Of a DNA stretch of 64,000 nt, positions 39,722-48,233 are shown piece after piece. This DNA comes from Chromatium okenii (GTDB lineage: Bacteria; Pseudomonadota; Gammaproteobacteria; Chromatiales; Chromatiaceae). The position numbers and the translations under genes are program-made. Location of the stretch: NCBI RefSeq assembly GCF_002958735.1, contig NZ_PPGH01000034.1:124001-188000 (forward strand), read 5' to 3'. The first letter of the stretch is position 1, and each line of letters begins with the position of its first letter. The notes beneath the pieces are model-generated. The model ran no database searches. It saw nothing but the letters and a program-made list of their open reading frames with translations, and was not told the origin of the DNA.

Positions 39722-40929
39722 AAGTTTTGGTGCTGAATGCCGGCAGTTCTTCAATTAAATATCAATTGTTTGATAGCGCGGAATGGCGAGTGCTGGCGCA
39801 TGGTTTAATTGCGCGGATTGGCGAGGAAGCTGGCGAACTCAAGTTGAATTGGTACGATGCAGCGGGCGCGGCGCAATCGCGGCAGGAAACGCGGCCAATT
39901 CCGACGCATCAAGCGGGGCTTGATCTATTAATTGCTGATTTGCGCGAGCGCGGATTGCTGGCGGATGTCACGGAATTGGCGGCAATTGGGCATCGCGTCG
40001 TGCACGGCGGTCCGAATTTCAATCATCCGATGATTGTTGATGACGCAGTCGTCGCGGAGATTGAGAGCGTGATTCCGCTTGCGCCGCTGCACAATCCGGG
40101 GCATTTGGCGGGAATCGCAGTGGCACGACAGTTGTTTCCGAGTGTGCCGTCGGTGGCCGTTTTTGATACTGCGTTTCATCAAACCATGCCGCCGACCGCG
40201 TACCGCTACGCCATTCCTGAATTTCTCTACACCGAGCACCGAATTCGCCGTTACGGTTTTCACGGCACTTCGCATCATTACGTTGCCAAACGCGCCGCTG
40301 CGCTGCTCGGCAAACCGTTGGCAAAGTGCAATTTGATCACGCTGCATCTCGGCAACGGTGCCAGCGCCAGCGCCATTCGCAACGGTCAGTGCGTCGATAC
40401 GTCGATGGGATTAACGCCGTTGGAAGGGCTGGTGATGGGCACGCGCTGCGGCGACATTGATCCGGCAGTGGCGATTTATGCGTTGAAAAATCTAGGTTTA
40501 GACGCAGACGGCGTGGATCAATTGCTCAATCGTCAAAGCGGTTTGCTCGGCATTTGCGGCGTGAATGACATGCGCGAAATTGATCTCCGCGCTGCGGCTG
40601 GCGATGCAGCGGCGGAGCTGGCAATTGGTATCACGGCGCATCGGTTAAAAAAGTACATCGGCGCATATTCTGCCGAACTCGGCGCAGTGGATGCGATTGT
40701 TTTCACTGGAGGAATTGGCGAAAACGCGGCGGGAATTCGCCAACGCGCCTGTGCCGATTTGGAGCGGCTGGGCATCGTGCTGGATGACACGTTAAACGCA
40801 GCGCGAAAACCGAGCGGCGAGCGACGAATCAGTACGCCAGCCAGCGCCGTGCAAGTGCTGGTCATTCCGACCAATGAAGAGTTAGAAATTGCACAGCAGG
40901 CGTTGGCGGCAGTGTCTCCAATTGAATAA
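39718..40929 (+). CDS. ackA: Acetate kinase AckA
   Basis: Transfers phosphate between acetyl phosphate and ADP to give acetate and ATP. 403 residues. N-terminal VLNAGSSSIKYQLFD (phosphate/ATP site), catalytic region FDTAFHQTMPPTAYRYAIP, YGFHGTSHHYV, LHLGNGASASAIRNG and FTGGIGENAAGIR are all in place. With pta it forms an acetate fermentation/assimilation unit. Confidence 0.97.
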   Translation: MKVLVLNAGSSSIKYQLFDSAEWRVLAHGLIARIGEEAGELKLNWYDAAGAAQSRQETRPIPTHQAGLDLLIADLRERGLLADVTELAAIGHRVVHGGPNFNHPMIVDDAVVAEIESVIPLAPLHNPGHLAGIAVARQLFPSVPSVAVFDTAFHQTMPPTAYRYAIPEFLYTEHRIRRYGFHGTSHHYVAKRAAALLGKPLAKCNLITLHLGNGASASAIRNGQCVDTSMGLTPLEGLVMGTRCGDIDPAVAIYALKNLGLDADGVDQLLNRQSGLLGICGVNDMREIDLRAAAGDAAAELAIGITAHRLKKYIGAYSAELGAVDAIVFTGGIGENAAGIRQRACADLERLGIVLDDTLNAARKPSGERRISTPASAVQVLVIPTNEELEIAQQALAAVSPIE

Positions 40930-40955
40930 CTGCCAATTTTTCAAGAGGTTCTGTC

Positions 40956-41177
40956 ATGTGTCTAGCCATTCCTGCACAAATCACGCAGATCGAAACCGGC
41001 AGCGACCAAGCGATTGTGACCGTCGGCGGCGTGAGCAAAACGATTTCGCTGGCGCTGATTGACGATGCAGCCGTCGGCGATTACGTGCTGATTCACGTCG
41101 GTTATGCGCTGAATAAACTCAGCGTCGAAGATGCGGAATACACGCTGCGCCTGATTGAAGAAATGGGCTTGTTTTGA
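40956..41177 (+). CDS. hypC: Hydrogenase maturation chaperone HypC (orphan)
   Basis: HypC delivers the Fe(CN)2CO unit to NiFe-hydrogenase large subunits with HypD. 73 residues; the invariant N-terminus MCLAIPAQI with Cys2 is present, then VGDYVLIHVGYALNKLSVEDAE. An AAGAGGTTCTGTC leader precedes the ATG. No hypABDEF or hydrogenase gene follows; two repeat hairpins begin directly at its stop codon. Either hyp genes are scattered, or a former hyp operon was disrupted. Confidence 0.93.
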   Translation: MCLAIPAQITQIETGSDQAIVTVGGVSKTISLALIDDAAVGDYVLIHVGYALNKLSVEDAEYTLRLIEEMGLF

Positions 41178-41178
41178 A

Positions 41179-41283
41179 AATCCCCCCCAGCCCCCCTTTT
41201 TCAAAGGGGGGAGAAAGAGAAAAAGCCCCTGTGAAAAATGAGCACAAAAAGCCCCCTTTGGAAAAGGGGGGTTGGGGGGATTT
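41179..41283. repeat. C-run/G-run palindromic repeats, copies 2 and 3 (one composite element)
   Basis: The left unit AATCCCCCCCAGCCCCCCTT...AAAGGGGGG (41179-41212) and the right unit GCCCCCTTTGG...AAAAGGGGGGTTGGGGGGATT (41251-41283) are each hairpins. The outer ends AATCCCCCC and GGGGGGATT also pair, so the 105-base block looks like a complete element. It sits between hypC and gltX and could act as a terminator by structure, but there is no T-run after it. Confidence 0.9.
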
Positions 41284-41366
41284 ATCCAACAGGCAATTAG
41301 CGATTTCCAGACAGCCCGCAACCGCACTGTTAAAATCCGCAGTTCCCAATTCATTCAACCGATTTC

Positions 41367-42788
41367 ATGCCCATGACTGTTCGCACCCGTTTCGCTCCAT
41401 CTCCAACCGGCTATCTACACGTTGGCGGCGCTCGCACTGCGCTATTTTGCTATCTCTACGCCCGCAAACACGGCGGTCAATTCGTATTGCGCATTGAAGA
41501 CACCGATTTAGAGCGTTCAACTGCCGAATCAGTGAATGCAATTTTAGAAGGAATGACGTGGCTGGGATTGGATTATGACGAAGGCCCGTTTTATCAAACT
41601 CAGCGTTTTGATCGCTACAACGCAGTCATTGATGATTTATTAGCGCGGGGATTAGCGTATCGCTGCGATTGTTCTAAAGAGCGATTAGAAAAGCTGCGCG
41701 TTGATCAAATGGCGCATAAACAAAAACCGCGTTATGACGGGCATTGTTGCCAGCGCACCATTGATCCCGACGCGCCGCATGTCATTCGCTTCAAAAATCC
41801 ACCTGATGGCGTGGTCATCGTCGATGATCTTATTCGTGGACGGGTTCCATTTGCCAATGCTGAATTAGATGATCTCATTATTCGCCGCAGCGATGGCGCA
41901 CCAACGTATAATTTAAGCGTCGTCGTCGATGATGCCGATATGCGCATTACGCACGTCATTCGTGGTGACGATCATCTCAATAATACACCGCGCCAAATTA
42001 ACATTTTGCGGGCAATGGGACATGAACCGCCACGTTATGCGCATGTGCCAATGATCTTGGGTGATGACGGCGCTCGCCTTTCTAAACGGCATGGCGCAGT
42101 GAGTGTGATTGCGTACCGCGATCAAGGCTATTTACCCGAAGCCTTATTGAATTATTTAGTGCGGCTGGGTTGGTCACACGGCGATCAAGAAGTGTTCTCG
42201 ATTGAACAAATGATTGAATTATTCGATATTGGCGACGTGAATAAAGCTGCGTCTGCATTTAATACCGATAAACTCGATTGGCTCAATCAACAGTATTTGC
42301 AACATGCCGATCCGCAGCGAATTGATCGTCTGCTGCGTCCGCATTTAGGTCATCTTGGTATTGACCCTTCCACCGGCCCAGCATTAACTGCGGTGATTAA
42401 AGCCCAAGCTGCTCGCGCTAAAACATTGACTGAATTGGCAGAAATCAGCGCGTTTTGTTACCGTGATTTCGATGAATTCGATGAAGCGTCAGCGAAAAAG
42501 CATTTGCGTTTAGTTGCCCGCGAGCCATTAGAACAAATCCGCGCTGCCTTTGAATTGCTGGCGAATGACGATTGGACGGCGGAAACGTTAAAACACACGG
42601 TGGAGCGCGTGGCAGAAACGTTGCAAGTGAATATGGGAAAAGTTGCCCAGCCATTGCGGGTGGCAGTTGTTGGTCGTGCTGCGTCGCCGGGAATTGATGA
42701 AACGCTATTATTGGTTGGTAAAGAGGCGACACTGCGCCGAATTGATAAGGCACTGGCATATATTGCAGCACGGGGCGCAGAAGCGTAA
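41367..42788 (+). CDS. gltX: Glutamyl-tRNA synthetase
   Basis: Charges tRNA-Glu. 473 residues. HIGH motif region [19 protein letters not shown], zinc-type insert [12 protein letters not shown]...GHC, RLSKRHG as the KMSKS loop, and anticodon-binding helices at the end. ATG 41367 or 41373 may be used. The stop TAA overlaps the ATG at 42788 (TAATG), pointing to coupling with mlaF. Confidence 0.97.
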   Translation: MPMTVRTRFAPSPTGYLHVGGARTALFCYLYARKHGGQFVLRIEDTDLERSTAESVNAILEGMTWLGLDYDEGPFYQTQRFDRYNAVIDDLLARGLAYRCDCSKERLEKLRVDQMAHKQKPRYDGHCCQRTIDPDAPHVIRFKNPPDGVVIVDDLIRGRVPFANAELDDLIIRRSDGAPTYNLSVVVDDADMRITHVIRGDDHLNNTPRQINILRAMGHEPPRYAHVPMILGDDGARLSKRHGAVSVIAYRDQGYLPEALLNYLVRLGWSHGDQEVFSIEQMIELFDIGDVNKAASAFNTDKLDWLNQQYLQHADPQRIDRLLRPHLGHLGIDPSTGPALTAVIKAQAARAKTLTELAEISAFCYRDFDEFDEASAKKHLRLVAREPLEQIRAAFELLANDDWTAETLKHTVERVAETLQVNMGKVAQPLRVAVVGRAASPGIDETLLLVGKEATLRRIDKALAYIAARGAEA

Positions 42789-42820
42789 TGGATGTTGATA
42801 CCACTGCTGCGCCAGCAGCA

Positions 42821-42854
42821 AAGCCCCCCTTTAGCAAAGGGGGGTTGGGGGATT
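42821..42854. repeat. C-run/G-run palindromic repeat, copy 4 (at the mlaF 5' end)
   Basis: AAGCCCCCCTTTAGCAAAGG followed by GGGGTTGGGGGATTG. The last G-run has five bases where copies at 41276 and 47200 have six. Read from ATG 42788 it codes for KPPFSKGGLG. Confidence 0.9.
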
Positions 42855-43647
42855 GATCAAAATTCGCGGACTCACATTTCGGCGCGGTGAACGGGTGATT
42901 TTTGATCAGCTTGATCTCGATATTCAGCGCGGTTCTGTTACCGGCATTATGGGGCCAAGCGGCAGCGGTAAAACGACGCTGCTCAAATTGATGACCGGGC
43001 AATTGCAGCCAAATGCCGGGTTAATTGAAGTGGATGGCGAAAATATCCAGCATTTGAAAAAGAAAGATTTATTTCAATTGCGGCAGCGCATGGGAATGCT
43101 CTTTCAAAGCGGCGCGTTATTAACCGATTTAACCGTATTTGAAAACGTCGCTTATCCATTGCGCGAGCATGTCAAGTTATCACCGTCGCTATTGCGTAAA
43201 TTGGTGTTGCTGAAATTAGAAGCAGTCGGATTGCGCGGCGCACGAGATTTAATGCCGCATGAATTATCTGGTGGAATGGCGCGACGAGTGGCGCTGGCTC
43301 GCGCCATTGCGCTTGATCCAATGATGTTGCTATACGACGAACCTTTTACCGGGCAAGACCCAATTTCAATGGGCGTATTGGTGACGCTCATTCGTCAATT
43401 GAATGATGATGCCGGATTGACCAGCATTTTGGTTTCGCACGATGTCCGCGAAACGGCGAGCATCGCTGATGCGCTTTATCTCATTTATGGCGGGAAGGTG
43501 ATCGCGCACGGAACGCCAGCGGAAATTGCGGCGGATCAATCGGCGCAGGTGCGGCAATTTATGGACGGACGACCTGACGGTCCGCTGCATTTTCATTATC
43601 CCGCGCCAGCGTTGGCTGATGATCTACGCGCTGGAGGATCATCCTAA
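42853..43647 (+). CDS. mlaF: Phospholipid-transport ABC ATPase MlaF
   Basis: ATPase of the Mla system that maintains outer-membrane lipid asymmetry. The open frame begins at TTG 42853 (IKIRGLTFRRGERVIFDQLD). Walker A GPSGSGKTT, signature LSGGMARRVALARA and Walker B LLYDEPFTGQDP are present; 264 residues. The true start is probably ATG 42788, which overlaps the gltX stop: one extra G in the repeat (as in other copies) would give [20 protein letters not shown] joined in frame to this protein. The stop overlaps the mlaE ATG (TAATG). Confidence 0.9.
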   Translation: MIKIRGLTFRRGERVIFDQLDLDIQRGSVTGIMGPSGSGKTTLLKLMTGQLQPNAGLIEVDGENIQHLKKKDLFQLRQRMGMLFQSGALLTDLTVFENVAYPLREHVKLSPSLLRKLVLLKLEAVGLRGARDLMPHELSGGMARRVALARAIALDPMMLLYDEPFTGQDPISMGVLVTLIRQLNDDAGLTSILVSHDVRETASIADALYLIYGGKVIAHGTPAEIAADQSAQVRQFMDGRPDGPLHFHYPAPALADDLRAGGSS

Positions 43648-44432
43648 TGATATTCAATAGCTTGGCGCAAATTGGGCGCAGCACCATCACCACGCTGCAA
43701 CGCATTGGACGAGCGCATTTGCTGCTGCTCAATTGCATTCTCGGCGTTGGCGAAATTCTGTGGCGTCCTCGCTTATTCACTGCACAACTGTTTAATATCG
43801 GCGTGTTATCGCTGCTGATCGTCGGAATTTCCGGGCTATTTGTCGGCATGGTGCTGGGATTGCAGGGTTATTACGTGCTGGCGCAGTTCGGCGCGGCGCA
43901 AAGTTTAGGCGTGATGGTGGCGACGTCGCTGGTGCGCGAACTTGGTCCAGTGGTGACGGCACTGCTGGTGGCCGGACGCGCTGGTTCGGCGCTCACCGCA
44001 GAAATTGGGCTGATGAAAGCGACCGAACAATTGGCGGGTTTAGAAATGATGGCAGTTGATCCAGTGCGCCGGATTTTGACGCCGCGTTTATTCGGCGGCA
44101 TCTTGGCGATGCCCTTGCTGGCGGGATTGTTCAGCGCAGTCGGCGTCATCGGTGGTTATTTCGTGGGCGTCGGACTGCTCGGCGTTGATGACGGCGCATT
44201 TTGGAGCCAGATGCAGGCGAAGGTTGATTTTCAAGAAGATGTCGTCAACGGTGTCATCAAAAGTCTGGTGTTTGGCGTGGTCGTGACGTGGATCGCGCTG
44301 TTTCAGGGTTATGAAAGCGTGCCGACCGCAGAAGGCGTCAGTCGTGCCACCACCCGCTCAGTGGTTCATGCCGCACTGGTGGTGCTCGGCGTCGATTTCG
44401 TATTGACTGCATTGATGTTTGGAACCGAATAA
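43647..44432 (+). CDS. mlaE: Phospholipid-transport ABC permease MlaE
   Basis: Inner-membrane permease of the Mla complex, 261 residues, about six hydrophobic segments. Family motifs ISGLFVGMVLGLQGYYVLAQFG and ELGPVVTALLVAGRAGSALTAEIG are present, and the tail ends FVLTALMFGTE. mlaD, mlaC and mlaB do not follow, so the rest of the system is elsewhere. Coupled to mlaF by TAATG overlap. Confidence 0.95.
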   Translation: MIFNSLAQIGRSTITTLQRIGRAHLLLLNCILGVGEILWRPRLFTAQLFNIGVLSLLIVGISGLFVGMVLGLQGYYVLAQFGAAQSLGVMVATSLVRELGPVVTALLVAGRAGSALTAEIGLMKATEQLAGLEMMAVDPVRRILTPRLFGGILAMPLLAGLFSAVGVIGGYFVGVGLLGVDDGAFWSQMQAKVDFQEDVVNGVIKSLVFGVVVTWIALFQGYESVPTAEGVSRATTRSVVHAALVVLGVDFVLTALMFGTE

Positions 44433-44464
44433 TGCGCTTCGATGAAATGCGTAGGATTTACTCA

Positions 44465-44495
44465 GTTGAAAAAAGTTGTCAGTAATCACTGACAA
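44465..44495 (+). other. Hairpin with a GTTGAAAAAAG leader upstream of adk
   Basis: GTTGAAAAAAG at 44465-44475 leads into a perfect 8-bp hairpin TTGTCAGT-AATC-ACTGACAA (44476-44495). The same leader followed by CTGTCA occurs at 45334-45350 downstream of adk. Function unknown; a regulator site or small-RNA element is possible. Confidence 0.45.
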
Positions 44496-44557
44496 TTCAA
44501 TCAAGCGTTTATGCTGTATCAGCAAGTCGAGGAGCTTGAATTGGACGCTGTACTGCG

Positions 44558-44608
44558 CTAATCAAGTGCGGATCAAACCACTTAATCAATGTTGATTAGT
44601 TTTTTTTA
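44558..44608 (+). terminator. Possible terminator/attenuator before adk
   Basis: CTAATCA at 44558 pairs with TGATTAG ending at 44599, and a smaller AATCAA/TTGATT hairpin lies within. Eight T bases follow (44600-44607). It would end the gltX-mlaFE transcript; being only 17 bases before the adk start, it could also act as an attenuator. Confidence 0.5.
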
Positions 44609-44609
44609 G

Positions 44610-45283
<674 letters not shown>

Positions 45284-45325
45284 AACGCCACTTTTTGCAA
45301 TAACTGATTGTTTAACGCTTTAGGT

Positions 45326-45402
45326 GTGATGCGGTTGAAAAAAGCTGTCAATCGCAAATACTACGGTCACTGAAAAATGAAAACTTTTTTCAACCGCATC
45401 AC
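45326..45402. repeat. Perfect 19-bp inverted repeat between adk and trxA
   Basis: GTGATGCGGTTGAAAAAAG at 45326-45344 is the exact reverse complement of 45384-45402; the loop is 39 bases. GC-rich ends lie outside and A/T runs inside, so it is not a classic terminator. It ends about 38 bases before the trxA start and could carry the trxA operator or a structured leader. Confidence 0.8.
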
Positions 45403-45440
45403 GCTTATTATGATAACCATTTAAGCAAGAGGATTTACGC

Positions 45441-45803
45441 ATGGCTGTTATTGAACTCACGACCGCAACTTTTGAAGCAACAGTGCAGAAGCATGATTTT
45501 GTGATGGTTGATTTTTGGGCGCCATGGTGCGGTCCCTGTCGTTCATTTGCGCCGGTGTATGAAAAAGTCTCCGCAGATTTTGATGACATCGTATTCGCTA
45601 AAGTGAATACGGAAGAGCATCAAGATATTGCTGCGCATTTCCAGATTCGTTCGATTCCCACGCTGATGATTTTCCGCGACCAGATCATCATCTTTTCCCA
45701 AGCTGGCGCATTGCCGGAAGGTGGTTTGCGCGAATTACTCACCAAAGCCAAAGAATTGGATATGGATGAAGTAAAAAAGAGCATTGCGCAACAATCTGCG
45801 TAA
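45441..45803 (+). CDS. trxA: Thioredoxin-family protein
   Basis: 120 residues with the thioredoxin fold. Active site DFWAPWCGPCRSFAPVYE at about residues 24-41. The cis-proline region RSIPTLMIF is present. The C-terminal helix is about ten residues longer than E. coli TrxA. Starts after AAGAGGATTTACGC. It may be a general thioredoxin or a specialised TrxC-like form lacking a zinc domain; the symbol is tentative. Confidence 0.9.
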   Translation: MAVIELTTATFEATVQKHDFVMVDFWAPWCGPCRSFAPVYEKVSADFDDIVFAKVNTEEHQDIAAHFQIRSIPTLMIFRDQIIIFSQAGALPEGGLRELLTKAKELDMDEVKKSIAQQSA

Positions 45804-45900
45804 TGAGTGCTTTGCGCATTTGCGGGTGAAATGAGTTTTCAATTCATCCGCTCCATCGCTCCAACGTTTTGCCGCCAATTCCCGCTCGGTTTAATTCACA

Positions 45901-47650
45901 ATGAAACCATTACCCATGCTTAACGTTGCCGCAGTGCGGGCGCAATTCCCGATTTTTGAGACCACTGCGCACGGTTTGCCATTGATTTATTTAGACAGTG
46001 CTGCCAGCACTCAGCAACCGACAGCGGTGATTGCGGCAGTGAATGATTATCACCGCCAATCACACGCCAACATTCATCGTGGCGTGTATCAACTTTCGCA
46101 AACAGCAACTCGGCTTTACGAAGAAGCGCGGCTGACCGTGGCGCGTTTTCTCAATGCCGCTGATCCGGCGGAATGCGTGTTTACTCGCGGCGCGACTGAG
46201 TCGATCAATTTAGTTGCTGCTTGCTGGGGTGCGGCAAATCTTCAGCCCGGCGACGAGATTATTTTGTCCACGCTTGAACACCATTCCAACATCGTGCCGT
46301 GGCAGCTCGTCGCCGAGAAAACCGGCGCACAAATTCGCGTGATTCCGATCAACGATGCTGGCGAAATTCAGCTTGATGCGTATCGGCAACTGCTGTCTCC
46401 GCGCACCCGTTTAGTTGCGGTAAATCAAGTGTCTAACGCGCTCGGCACGATCAATCCGGTGCGGGAAATCATCGCTGCCGCTCACGCTGCGGGCGCACTG
46501 GTGTTGATTGATGGAGCGCAGTGGATCGCTCACGGTGACCGATGTGCAGGAATTAGATGCTGATTTTTATGTGTTTTCTGGTCATAAATTGTACGGCCCG
46601 ACGGGAATTGGCGTGCTGTACGGCAAACGCCATCTGCTCGACGCGATGCCGCCATATCAAGGCGGTGGCGACATGATCGAACAGGTCACGTTTGCGCAGA
46701 CGACTTACGCGCCGCTGCCCAGCAAATATGAAGCGGGAACGCCGAACATTTCTGGCGCAATTGGGTTGGCAGCAGCCATTGATTGGATTCAAGCAATTGG
46801 GCTGGCGCAGATCAGCGCCCACGAGCAGCGTTTACTGCAACATGCCACTGCGCGGTTGAGTGCCATTTCTGGTTTAGAAATCAAGGGCACAGCGCAGCAC
46901 AAAAGCGGCGTGGTGTCGTGGATTGTGGTCGATCCGCCGCTGGCAACGCTCGATATTGGAACGCAGCTTGATCTGCGCGGGATTTGCATTCGCACCGGGC
47001 ATCACTGCTGCCAGCCGCTGATGGATCGGTTCGGCATTGCGGCGACTGCTCGCGCTTCCTTCGGCGTTTACAACAACTTAGACGACATCGACCGCTTGGC
47101 AGAAGCATTAACCGACATCATCGCAGCCGCCCGCGCTAAACAAAGCCCCCCTTCAGCAAAGTCATCGCAAAGCCCCCCTTTGCAAAAGGGGGGTTGGGGG
47201 GATTTCAAATTAACCGCTGCTGCCTCACCGACCGCAGCAGCGAATGACATTGCTGAAGTGTTTGAATTTTTGCCAGATTGGCCGATGCGTCATCAACATG
47301 TGATTGATTTAGGTGACAAATTGCCACCGATGCCCGAGGAACTGAAAACCGCAGCAACGGCAGTGCACGGTTGTCAAAGCACGGTGCACATCGCAGCGCG
47401 GATTGCGCCGGGCACCACCGACATCATTGAATTTATTGCGGATAGCGACGCCAATCTGGTGCGCGGGTTAATTGCGCTGTTGCAGCAGATTTATTCGGGG
47501 CAACCGGCTGCCGCAATTTTGGCATTTGATGCCGAAGCGTTTTTTGCACGAATTGGTCTGGATCAACATTTGAGCATGTCGCGGCGCAACGGTTTGGCAG
47601 CGATGGTGCAGCGGGTGCGGGCGCTGGCGCAGCAAGTGGTTGGTGAATAA
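45901..47650 (+). CDS. sufS: SufS-SufE fusion: cysteine desulfurase with C-terminal sulfur acceptor (one frame break)
   Basis: Mobilises sulfur from cysteine for iron-sulfur cluster assembly. The N-terminal part (about 415 residues) is a SufS-type PLP enzyme: LDSAASTQQPTAV, FTRGATESINLVA, LEHHSNIVPWQ, the PLP lysine in FSGHKLYGPTGIGVL, and the catalytic cysteine loop RTGHHCCQP. The frame breaks around 46535-46545 (probably two bases lost, giving GAQWIAH(G)VTDVQELD). After ALTDIIAAARA a linker made of palindromic repeat sequence (47141-47206) leads to a complete SufE domain (about 140 residues): FEFLPDWPMRHQHVIDLGDK, LPPMPEELKT and the sulfur-accepting cysteine in VHGCQSTVH. No other suf genes are adjacent. 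Confidence 0.92.
47144..47206. repeat. C-run/G-run palindromic repeat, copy 5 (inside sufSE)
   Basis: A left half-unit AGCCCCCCTTCAGCAAAG is followed by AAGCCCCCCTTTGCAAAAGG and GGGGTTGGGGGGATTT. Translated in frame as KQSPPSAKSSQSPPLQKGGW between the SufS and SufE domains. Confidence 0.9.
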
Positions 47651-47837
47651 TTGAATGCTGAATGAAAATGTTGATTTGATCGTGGCAGTTAAATCGAAAA
47701 ACGCCGCATTCAACTGATCGAACTGCTGCCACAAATCGCACGGTATTAAATTCGTCAATTTCAAACAAACGCCATTCAGTGCGTATGTCATTCCTGCATA
47801 ATTGACGCTCTTTTTTTCACTCGAAAATGACACACAA

Positions 47838-48173
47838 ATGATTCCTTCCTGTCCCCGCTGTACTTTAGAAAATACCTATCCTGATGGCGATCATTACGTT
47901 TGTGCTGATTGCGGGCATGAATGGTTAATGACTGCAACGACCGAAATGGATGACAGCGCCGGGCGTATCGTCAAAGATGCCAATGGTTCGGTGTTGAGCG
48001 ATGGCGATACGGTCGTATTGATTAAAGATTTGAAAGTGAAAGGCTCATCAATCACTTTGAAAGTCGGCAGCAAAGCGAAAAACATTCGCTTGGGCGACGG
48101 CGATCACGAAGTTGATTGCAAATTGGATGTGGGCAACTTCATGTTGAAAGCCTGCTATTTGAAAAAAGTTTGA
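47838..48173 (+). CDS. yjdM: Zinc-ribbon protein YjdM (PhnA family)
   Basis: 111 residues from ATG 47838; the frame is open further upstream but the family starts here. N-terminal zinc ribbon SCPRCTLENTYPDGDHYVCADCGHEW (CxxC...CxxC), then the SH3-like PhnA domain VKDANGSVLSDGDTVVLIKDLKVKG. The name PhnA is historical; a role in phosphonate use is not supported, and no phn genes are nearby. Confidence 0.92.
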   Translation: MIPSCPRCTLENTYPDGDHYVCADCGHEWLMTATTEMDDSAGRIVKDANGSVLSDGDTVVLIKDLKVKGSSITLKVGSKAKNIRLGDGDHEVDCKLDVGNFMLKACYLKKV

Positions 48174-48233
48174 TCGCCACAGTGTGGCGTTTATCGTCAC
48201 ACTTTTTCCCACGAGCCAGTCAGGCCATCAAAC

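Noticed and set aside
41179-41283. CRISPR-like array or terminator at the repeat block
   Set aside because: Only two units with no regular spacers, and the same units lie inside genes; no T-run follows.
47468-47833. Minus-strand ORF of 121 residues overlapping the sufSE 3' end and the gap after it
   Set aside because: Two thirds lies antisense to the conserved SufE domain; no family features and no ribosome site.
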